A stretch of 5,412 nucleotides of DNA from Panacagrimonas sp. (lineage in GTDB: Bacteria; Pseudomonadota; Gammaproteobacteria; Nevskiales; Nevskiaceae). The stretch is from contig JAJFJX010000072.1 in the NCBI GenBank assembly GCA_021773655.1, positions 1-5,412 on the forward strand, written 5' to 3'. Shown piece after piece: positions 1 through 4,616 of this stretch. Positions within the stretch are counted from its first letter, which is position 1, and each line of letters starts with the position of its first letter. Made by a program: the position numbers and the translations under genes. Below the pieces are notes generated by a model that saw only the letters and a program-made list of their open reading frames with translations, was not told the DNA's origin and ran no database searches.

Positions 1-120
1 GAATACGGCTCTACACTAGCAGACATGTGACAGGAAACAGTCGTCGCGAATTTGGCATGCTGCTTCTGCATCCCGCCCCCCCGCGGACGCAAGGCTGGTG
101 GTTCCTGCAGGGGTTCGGGA

Positions 121-126
121 TACAAT
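121..126 (+). promoter_or_regulatory. Candidate -10 box upstream of adk (weak)
   Basis: TACAAT stands about 110 bases before the adk start and matches the sigma70 -10 consensus at five of six positions. No good -35 hexamer lies 16-18 bases upstream (the 17-base position reads gtggtt), and there is no TG extension. If used, it would give a leader of roughly 100 bases that includes the hairpin at 197-214. Bases 1-236 otherwise hold no gene I can support. The adk frame is open from 27 to 236, but that extension resembles nothing in adenylate kinases. Confidence 0.25.
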
Positions 127-196
127 CGGCCGTCTATGCCCGCGGGACAGTCGGCAAGGGGTCAACTGCGGTAGGGATCCGACGCGGTCACACATC

Positions 197-214
197 CGGC
201 CCGGAGGCGGGCCG
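197..214 (+). promoter_or_regulatory. GC-rich hairpin in the adk leader
   Basis: Seven perfect G/C pairs (197-203 with 208-214) close a four-base GAGG loop, 22 bases before the adk ATG. The loop and last stem base spell GGAGG, a Shine-Dalgarno-like string, but it is too far from the ATG to serve that start directly. No T-run follows, so it is not an intrinsic terminator. It may be a 5'-leader structure that affects adk translation or RNA stability. The structure is seen directly; the role is inference. Confidence 0.35.
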
Positions 215-236
215 AACAACTGAGCAGATCACCATA

Positions 237-806
237 ATGAGACTCGTACTTCTGGGCGCGCCCGGGTCTGGTAAGGGGACGCAGGGCGAAAGGCTGGCGG
301 CCCAGTATGGAATCCCCAAGGTTTCGACCGGCGATGCACTGCGTGCCGCGGTCAAGGCCGGCACGCCGCTGGGGCTCAAGGCCAAGGCCACCATGGACGC
401 CGGGCAGCTGGTGGCCGACGAGATCGTGGTCGGCATCGTCGAAGATCGGCTGGACCAGGACGACGCCCGCAAGGGCTTCATTCTGGACGGCTTTCCGCGC
501 AACACCGCACAGGCCCAGGTGCTCGACCGGATTCTGTCGCAGCTCGGCCAGCCGGCGGTCGACAAGGCCGTCCACCTGCACGTCACCGACGAGGAGATCG
601 TCCGGCGCCTGCTCGACCGCGCGCACAAGGAAGGACGCGCCGACGACCGGGAAGACGTGATTCGCCACCGCATCGCCGTCTACAACCAGGAAACCCACCC
701 CTTGCTGGACTATTACGGCCAGCAGGGCAAGCTGGTCACGGTGCCGGGCGTCGGCGGGCTCGACGAGATCTACAACCGGACTCTGGACGTCCTCAAGCAG
801 GTCTGA
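237..806 (+). CDS. adk: Adenylate kinase, short-LID form
   Basis: Adenylate kinase catalyses ATP + AMP = 2 ADP in the cytoplasm and balances the adenylate pool. The 189-residue protein starts with the family signature MRLVLLG and a P-loop GAPGSGKGT at 7-15. It carries the AMP-site TGD at 31-33, the core DGFPR at 84-88, and conserved arginines in the RR pair at 123-124 and in GRADDRED at 133-140 with R143/R145. The LID between about 126 and 138 is short and has no four-Cys or Cys/His zinc finger. That is the roughly 190-residue short class, common in Xanthomonadales-like bacteria, rather than the longer E. coli form of about 214. The start is fixed by homology: the frame is open for 70 more codons upstream, but that stretch is not family-like. 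The Shine-Dalgarno sequence is weak (a GAG about 12 bases before ATG). It heads a co-directional run of four genes. Confidence 0.97.
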   Translation: MRLVLLGAPGSGKGTQGERLAAQYGIPKVSTGDALRAAVKAGTPLGLKAKATMDAGQLVADEIVVGIVEDRLDQDDARKGFILDGFPRNTAQAQVLDRILSQLGQPAVDKAVHLHVTDEEIVRRLLDRAHKEGRADDREDVIRHRIAVYNQETHPLLDYYGQQGKLVTVPGVGGLDEIYNRTLDVLKQV

Positions 807-901
807 TCCGCTTGGCTGGCCGGACGCGGATTTCGACGCCGCGGCCAAGGCCGGGACGCAAGCCCGCATGCCACGCTGGTGCCCATTGCAAATGCACTGG
901 C

Positions 902-905
902 GGAG
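902..905 (+). promoter_or_regulatory. Ribosome binding site deciding the SRPBCC-gene start
   Basis: GGAG lies six bases before the GTG at 912. The alternative in-frame GTG at 879 has no purine-rich sequence before it, so this site favours 912 as the start. Confidence 0.5.
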
Positions 906-911
906 CGTGGC

Positions 912-1379
912 GTGAATATCCAGATCGACATCCGGCGGCACAAGGCGGTGAGCCTGAGCCCGGCCCAGCTCAACGCACTGGTCGGCGACCCGCAGGCCAC
1001 ACTCAAGCGCTTCCCGAAACTGCGCAGGCTGCAGGTGCTAGGGCCCGGGGAGTTTCGCCTGGACCTGAAAACCGTTGGCTCCAGGGTCGCCCGTATCGCC
1101 CACGACGTGTCTTTCGGTGCCCGAGTCGAGTCTTCGGAGGGCGAGTTGCGCTGGCAGGCGATGCCGGAGATCGGCAACGCCCGGCTGCAGGGGGTGCTGC
1201 ACTACGAGGGCGATGAACGCCTGAGCCTGCACGTGGAAGGCGAATTGCGCGACGTGCCGGTGCCGCTGATGTACCGACTGGTGGCGCCGGCTTTCATCCA
1301 GGGCAAGTTCTCGGCGCTGGCAGATGCCTACCTCGATCGGCTGGTCGCGACGCACCCGACGCCGGCGACATCGGCCTGA
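912..1379 (+). CDS. SRPBCC (START/polyketide-cyclase-like) family protein, function unknown
   Basis: I do not recognise a named gene. The 155-residue product has no signal peptide, membrane span or cysteine motif. It opens with a beta-strand (NIQIDIRR), followed by SPAQLNALV and a KRFPKLRRL helix-like segment. Alternating strands run through about residue 110, and a long C-terminal amphipathic helix follows (MYRLVAPAFIQGKFSALADAYLDRLV, about 120-145). This helix-grip layout, a single beta sheet around a C-terminal helix, is typical of SRPBCC proteins, which bind hydrophobic ligands. No ligand can be named. I chose GTG at 912 for its GGAG and because the fold begins there; GTG at 879 would add 11 residues. 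The gene lies 105 bases after adk and 35 before the first acyl-CoA dehydrogenase, so a link to acyl-chain metabolism is possible but is inference only. The CDS call is firm; the family call is moderate. Confidence 0.72.
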   Translation: MNIQIDIRRHKAVSLSPAQLNALVGDPQATLKRFPKLRRLQVLGPGEFRLDLKTVGSRVARIAHDVSFGARVESSEGELRWQAMPEIGNARLQGVLHYEGDERLSLHVEGELRDVPVPLMYRLVAPAFIQGKFSALADAYLDRLVATHPTPATSA

Positions 1380-1414
1380 ACCCGCCTGAACCAGCCCGGG
1401 ACGAAACTGCCGCC

Positions 1415-2731
1415 ATGCGCCTGACGCGCGATGCCATGGGCCTGGGCCTGCGGGTCCTGAACCGGATCGCCGGCCTCCAGTCGATGGACCGCCTCGGGCT
1501 GCGCAAGCCGGCGGAGTCGGTCATCTATGGCGCGTCGCGGGCCGGGTTTGCCACCTCCGGCGCCGCCAGCCGGGTGTTCAGGTCGACTCGCGCGCTGTTG
1601 CAGCCGGCGCGACAGGACCCACAGCGCCGCGGTGAACTGTTCGACCTCGAACCGAGCCCTGAGCAGTCGATGCTGCGCGAGGCCTGCCTCGACTTTGCCC
1701 GCGAACAACTGCGCCCGGCTGCACTGCAGGCGGACACCGACCTGCAGATTCCGGCCGCCCTGCGAGACGCCAGTGGCGAACTGGGCCTGCACCTGCTCGG
1801 TGTACCCGAACACCTGGGTGGGGCCGGACCTGAGCGCTCGGTGATCAGCGGCGCGCTGGTGGCCGAGGCCCTGGCCCAGGGGGACCTGGGTCTGGCGCTG
1901 GCCTGCCTGGCGCCGTCTGCGGTGTGCACGGCGCTGGCGCTGTGGGGCGACGCCGGGCAGCAATCGACCTACCTGCCGGCCCTGATCGGACCGCAGGGTC
2001 CGGCAGCGGCACTGGCCGTGCAGGAGCCGGCGGCGCTGTTCGACCCCTTCCGGCTCGCCACCGGCGCGCGCCGCACGCCGGACGGCTATGTGCTGGACGG
2101 CATCAAGTCGATGGTGCCGCTGGCGGCACAGGCCGAACTGTTCATCGTGGCGGCACACCTGGAAGGGCGCGGCCCGGCCCTGTTCCTGGTCGAGTCCTCC
2201 AATCCGGGCCTGGCCGTGCAGGCCGAGCCCGCGATGGGGCTGCGCGCCGCTGCCACCGGCCGCCTGCTGCTGGACAAGCTGCGGCTGCCGCTGACGGCCC
2301 TGGTGGGGCAGGCCCAGGCGCAGGTCTATGCCGATTGCATCTGCCTGTCGCGCCTGGGCTGGTGTGCGCTGGCCATCGGCACCGCGCAGGCTGCCCTCGA
2401 CTACCTGGTGCCCTACGCCAACCAGCGGATTGCCTTTGGCGAGCCCATCAGCCATCGCCAGTCTGTGGCCTTCGCGCTGGCCACGATGGCCATCGACATC
2501 GAATCCATGCGCCTGCTGACCTGGCGCGCCGCCAGTTGTGCCGAACAGGCCCTGCCGTTCGCCGAGGCCACCGCTCTGGCCCGCCGGTTGTGTGCCGAGC
2601 AGGGCATGCGCATCGGGTCCGACGCGGTGCAGTTGCTGGGCGGGCACGGCTTCGTCAAGGAGCACCCGGTCGAACGCTGGTATCGCGACCTGCGCGCCGT
2701 CGGTTTCATGGAAGGCGCGGTGCTGTTGTGA
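1415..2731 (+). CDS. Acyl-CoA dehydrogenase family protein, predicted ADP-side subunit of a heteromer
   Basis: ACADs oxidise acyl-CoA thioesters to trans-2-enoyl-CoA using FAD. This 438-residue member has a basic N-terminal extension of about 75 residues, then the alpha-helical N-domain (about 80-195), the beta middle domain (about 196-300) and the C-terminal helical domain. It keeps R338-x-x-F341-G342, Q349, Q406-x-x-G409-G410-x-G412, PVERWYRD (418-425) and a Glu at the catalytic position (E433 in FMEGA). It lacks the flavin-side middle-domain motifs. The usual TEPxxGSD is replaced by QEPAALFDP (203-211), and the usual W-I-T after the GxK motif by M233-V-P235. The chain stops five residues after E433, so the Thr and Gln that normally follow the catalytic Glu (ExTxQ) are absent. 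No reading frame after the stop resumes ACAD sequence, so this looks like a native end. The Shine-Dalgarno is weak (GGGA, 13 bases before ATG); ATG at 1436 is an alternative. Substrate unknown. Confidence 0.9.
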   Translation: MRLTRDAMGLGLRVLNRIAGLQSMDRLGLRKPAESVIYGASRAGFATSGAASRVFRSTRALLQPARQDPQRRGELFDLEPSPEQSMLREACLDFAREQLRPAALQADTDLQIPAALRDASGELGLHLLGVPEHLGGAGPERSVISGALVAEALAQGDLGLALACLAPSAVCTALALWGDAGQQSTYLPALIGPQGPAAALAVQEPAALFDPFRLATGARRTPDGYVLDGIKSMVPLAAQAELFIVAAHLEGRGPALFLVESSNPGLAVQAEPAMGLRAAATGRLLLDKLRLPLTALVGQAQAQVYADCICLSRLGWCALAIGTAQAALDYLVPYANQRIAFGEPISHRQSVAFALATMAIDIESMRLLTWRAASCAEQALPFAEATALARRLCAEQGMRIGSDAVQLLGGHGFVKEHPVERWYRDLRAVGFMEGAVLL

Positions 2732-2850
2732 AAGGACAGCCGTCGCCCCCTGTGCCTGAGACCTCGCCGGAGCCTCCCCCCGCCTGGCCGGGGCACGCGG
2801 GCGCTGGGTCGGTGCGCGAGTCGAGGGTCGAATCGAGGGGCTTGCCGTGA
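2728..2850 (+). other. Possible 40-codon coupling ORF between the two ACAD genes
   Basis: The 115-base gap between the ACAD genes is fully spanned by a GTG-started frame. It overlaps the first gene's stop as GTGA (2728-2731) and ends in a TGA that overlaps the second gene's GTG start as GTGA (2847-2850). The product would be Pro/Gly/Ser-rich and resembles nothing I know. There is no well-placed Shine-Dalgarno (GGAAGG, 12 bases before). In G+C-rich DNA a 40-codon open frame is not rare, so this may be chance. If translated, it could couple synthesis of the two ACAD subunits. The gap also contains a small CCCCG/CGGGG hairpin (2778-2782 with 2789-2793) without a T-run, so it is not a terminator. 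Confidence 0.15.
2835..2840 (+). promoter_or_regulatory. Ribosome binding site of the second ACAD gene
   Basis: GAGGGG ends six bases before the GTG at 2847 and supports that start. A second copy of the same TCGAGGG string lies 12 bases upstream (2821-2827) but has no start codon at the right distance. Confidence 0.65.
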
Positions 2851-4070
2851 TACGGCTCGAAACGCCGAAGAAATTCGCCGGCCTGGTGCATCAGGCCAGC
2901 CAGGTCGCGCGGCAGATCTTTCGGCCCATCTCCCGCCGATATGATCGTGCCGAGCACACCTATCCCCGGGAACTGGACGCGCTGTCCGCCCTGCTCGACG
3001 GGATGAACGCGGCTGGTGGCCACTCCGGTGCCGGGGCCGCGGGCGTGCGGCGCAAGGCGGCGGACGGCGCGACGGGCAATCGCAACGGCGCCAACCTGTC
3101 CACGGTGCTCGGCACCATGGAACTGTGCTGGGGCGATGTCGGCCTGCTGCTGTCGATGCCGCGCCAGGGGCTGGGCAACGCTGCCATCGCCAGCGTGGCC
3201 AGCGAAGAACAGCTCGCACGTTTCGGCAACCGCTGGGCGGCGATGGCCATCACCGAGCCCGGCTGCGGGTCGGACTCGGCCGCGATCCGCACCACGGCCA
3301 TGGCCGATGGCGATCACTACGTTCTCAACGGCGAAAAGATCTATGTCACCGCCGGCGAGCGCGCCGAACTGGTGGTGGTGTGGGCCACGCTGGACCGGTC
3401 GCGCGGCCGCGCGGCGATTCGCAGCTTCGTGGTCGAGAAGGGCACGCCGGGGTTCGACCAGGTGCGCCTGGAGCACAAGCTGGGCATTCGTGCCTCGGAC
3501 ACCGCGGCCTTCGTGCTCCGGGATGTGAGGGTGCCCAGGGCGAACCTGCTCGGCGATCCGGACATCGACGCCGGCAAGGGCTTTTCCGGCGTCATGCAGA
3601 CCTTCGACAACACCCGTCCTCTGGTGGCGGCGATGGCCGTGGGCCTGACCCGGGCCTGCCTGGAGCAGACGCGCGAACTGCTGTCGTCGGCCGGCGTGAA
3701 CATCGACCCGCTGCGACCCGCCTACGCCCAGTCCGCCGCGGCCGCCGAATTCCTGCGTATGCAGGCCGACTACGAGGCGGCGCGCCTGCTCACCCTGCAG
3801 GCGGCGTGGATGGCCGACAACCGCAAACCGAACTCGCTGCAGGCCTCGATGGCCAAGGCCAGGGCCGGGCGCACCGCCACCGAGGTGTCGCTCAAGTGTG
3901 TCGAACTGGCCGGCAGCCTGGGCTACGCCGAGGGCGACGACGGCCACGGCCTGCTGGAGAAGTGGGCACGCGACGCCAAGATCCTCGACATCTTCGAGGG
4001 CACGCAGCAGATCCAGCTGCTGATCGTGGCGCGGCGCCTGCTGGGGAAGAGCTCGGCGGAGCTGAAATAA
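2847..4070 (+). CDS. Acyl-CoA dehydrogenase family protein, predicted flavin-side catalytic subunit
   Basis: This 407-residue ACAD would oxidise an acyl-CoA to its 2-enoyl-CoA with FAD. It has the flavin-side apparatus complete: ITEPGCGSD (135-143), NGEKIYVTAG (161-170, with Y166 at the usual Trp place and T168 at the N5-contacting Thr), KLGIRASDT (211-219), and the C-terminal FEGTQQIQ (383-390). That last motif contains the catalytic base E384 plus T386 and Q388, the usual ExTxQ. It lacks the residues that in homomeric ACADs hold the ADP part of FAD in the neighbouring subunit. Where RxxFGxP and Q should be it reads SAGVNIDPLRPAYAQ (281-295), and QxxGGxG is replaced by ELAGSLGY (353-360). 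The preceding ACAD gene keeps exactly those motifs, so the two are probably partner subunits. The GTG start has GAGGGG at six-base spacing. The gene ends 7 bases from the convergent hisI stop. The substrate (acyl chain, branched or steroid side chain) cannot be read from the sequence. Confidence 0.93.
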   Translation: MIRLETPKKFAGLVHQASQVARQIFRPISRRYDRAEHTYPRELDALSALLDGMNAAGGHSGAGAAGVRRKAADGATGNRNGANLSTVLGTMELCWGDVGLLLSMPRQGLGNAAIASVASEEQLARFGNRWAAMAITEPGCGSDSAAIRTTAMADGDHYVLNGEKIYVTAGERAELVVVWATLDRSRGRAAIRSFVVEKGTPGFDQVRLEHKLGIRASDTAAFVLRDVRVPRANLLGDPDIDAGKGFSGVMQTFDNTRPLVAAMAVGLTRACLEQTRELLSSAGVNIDPLRPAYAQSAAAAEFLRMQADYEAARLLTLQAAWMADNRKPNSLQASMAKARAGRTATEVSLKCVELAGSLGYAEGDDGHGLLEKWARDAKILDIFEGTQQIQLLIVARRLLGKSSAELK

Positions 4071-4077
4071 GGGGCGC

Positions 4078-4557
4078 CTACAGGACCGTCGGATTCGGCG
4101 CGTCGCCGTAGACCGCGGACGGATCGAAGCTCTTTTCGCTTTCCTCGAAACGCAGGGCGCGGGTCTGGTCGCCTTCCCCGGTCGGAATCGAGCGGTAGAA
4201 GCAGGAGCGATAGCCGACGTGGCAGCTCGCGTCGCCGGGAATCTCCACGCGCAGCCACACGGCGTCCTGGTCATCGTCGATGCGCATCTCGACCACTTTC
4301 TGGACCAGGCCGCTGGTGGCGCCCTTGTGCCATAGCGTCTTGCGGCTGCGGCTGTAGTAGTGCGCTTCGCCGCTGAGGATGGTTTTCTTCAGCGCCTCGG
4401 CATTCATGTAGCCGAGCATCAGGACCTCGCCGGAGCCGGCGGCGGTGGTGACGCAGGCAATCAGGCCATGCTCGTCGAATTTCGGTGCCAGTTCATGACC
4501 TTCCTCGACCTGCTCGATGGTCAGGCGCTGGGAGAATCGGACGTCGTTCGAGGACAT
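4078..4557 (-). CDS. hisI: Phosphoribosyl-AMP cyclohydrolase, monofunctional variant
   Basis: HisI opens the purine ring of phosphoribosyl-AMP to give ProFAR, the third step of histidine synthesis, in the cytoplasm. The 159-residue protein shows the family core: LMLGYMNAEAL (46-56), AHYYSRSRKTLWHKG (65-79), SGLVQKVVEMRID (82-94), the acidic metal motif D94-x-D96-x-D98, and SCHVGYRSCF (111-120) with zinc-type Cys112 and Cys119. Most HisI proteins read DCDxD in the acidic motif and use that Cys as third zinc ligand; here residue 95 is Asp. There is no HisE domain. Instead there is a tail of about 35 residues ending AVYGDAPNPTVL, which I recall from a HisI subclass outside the E. coli type. The ATG at 4557 fits the family start, although the frame is open much further upstream. 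The Shine-Dalgarno is poor. No other his gene is visible nearby, so hisI appears to stand outside a his operon. It is preceded by its own probable promoter. Confidence 0.95.
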   Translation of the reverse strand: MSSNDVRFSQRLTIEQVEEGHELAPKFDEHGLIACVTTAAGSGEVLMLGYMNAEALKKTILSGEAHYYSRSRKTLWHKGATSGLVQKVVEMRIDDDQDAVWLRVEIPGDASCHVGYRSCFYRSIPTGEGDQTRALRFEESEKSFDPSAVYGDAPNPTVL

Positions 4558-4587
4558 GACAGGACTCTGAAACAAAATCGGGTCGGG

Positions 4588-4593
4588 ATTATA
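4588..4593 (-). promoter_or_regulatory. -10 box of the probable hisI promoter
   Basis: Read on the minus strand this is a perfect TATAAT, in the 59-base gap between the PTPS-like gene and hisI. Transcription would start near 4581, leaving a leader of about 24 bases before the hisI ATG. No -35 match is found 16-18 bases upstream (ATCGCC at 17). In this G+C-rich setting the AT-rich block 4571-4593 stands out. The promoter suggests hisI can be transcribed apart from the upstream gene. Confidence 0.5.
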
Positions 4594-4616
4594 CGTGCCC
4601 TCGGCGCGGCGGCGAT

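Noticed and set aside
1..30. Possible tail of an upstream gene (frame 1 stops at TGA 28-30, frame 2 at TAG 17-19)
   Set aside because: At most nine codons are visible, too few to identify or support a gene.
27..236. In-frame N-terminal extension of adk by 70 residues
   Set aside because: Adenylate kinases start at the MRLVLLG strand. The extension has no similarity to a known domain and contains the leader hairpin.
162..941. 259-codon minus-strand frame opposite adk
   Set aside because: It is antisense to adk, with the composition of a shadow frame and no recognisable motif.
1328..2665. 445-codon open frame on the minus strand opposite the first ACAD gene
   Set aside because: Its product is Gln/Arg/Gly/Ala-rich without any domain signature and lies wholly antisense to a gene with clear ACAD motifs. 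It is a G+C-rich shadow frame.
2778..2793. CCCCG/CGGGG hairpin as a terminator between the ACAD genes
   Set aside because: It has only five base pairs and no following T-run, and the downstream gene has a good ribosome site, which suggests a continuous transcript.
2732..2846. Frameshift or premature stop truncating the first ACAD C-terminus
   Set aside because: None of the three forward frames after the stop resembles an ACAD C-terminus, so a simple sequencing or mutational break does not explain the short end.
1924..2850. 308-codon plus-strand frame inside the first ACAD gene
   Set aside because: It is an out-of-frame Gly/Arg/Ala-rich shadow of the ACAD reading frame. Only its last 40 codons, beyond the ACAD stop, were considered separately.
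4071..4100. Bidirectional terminator between the second ACAD gene and hisI
   Set aside because: The gap is 7 bases with only a GGCGCC palindrome. I found no stem followed by T residues on either strand.
2706..4274. 522-codon minus-strand frame opposite the second ACAD gene and the end of hisI
   Set aside because: It is low-complexity Arg/Gly/Ala/His sequence with no family motifs, antisense to well-supported genes. Its length reflects the scarcity of stops at this base composition.
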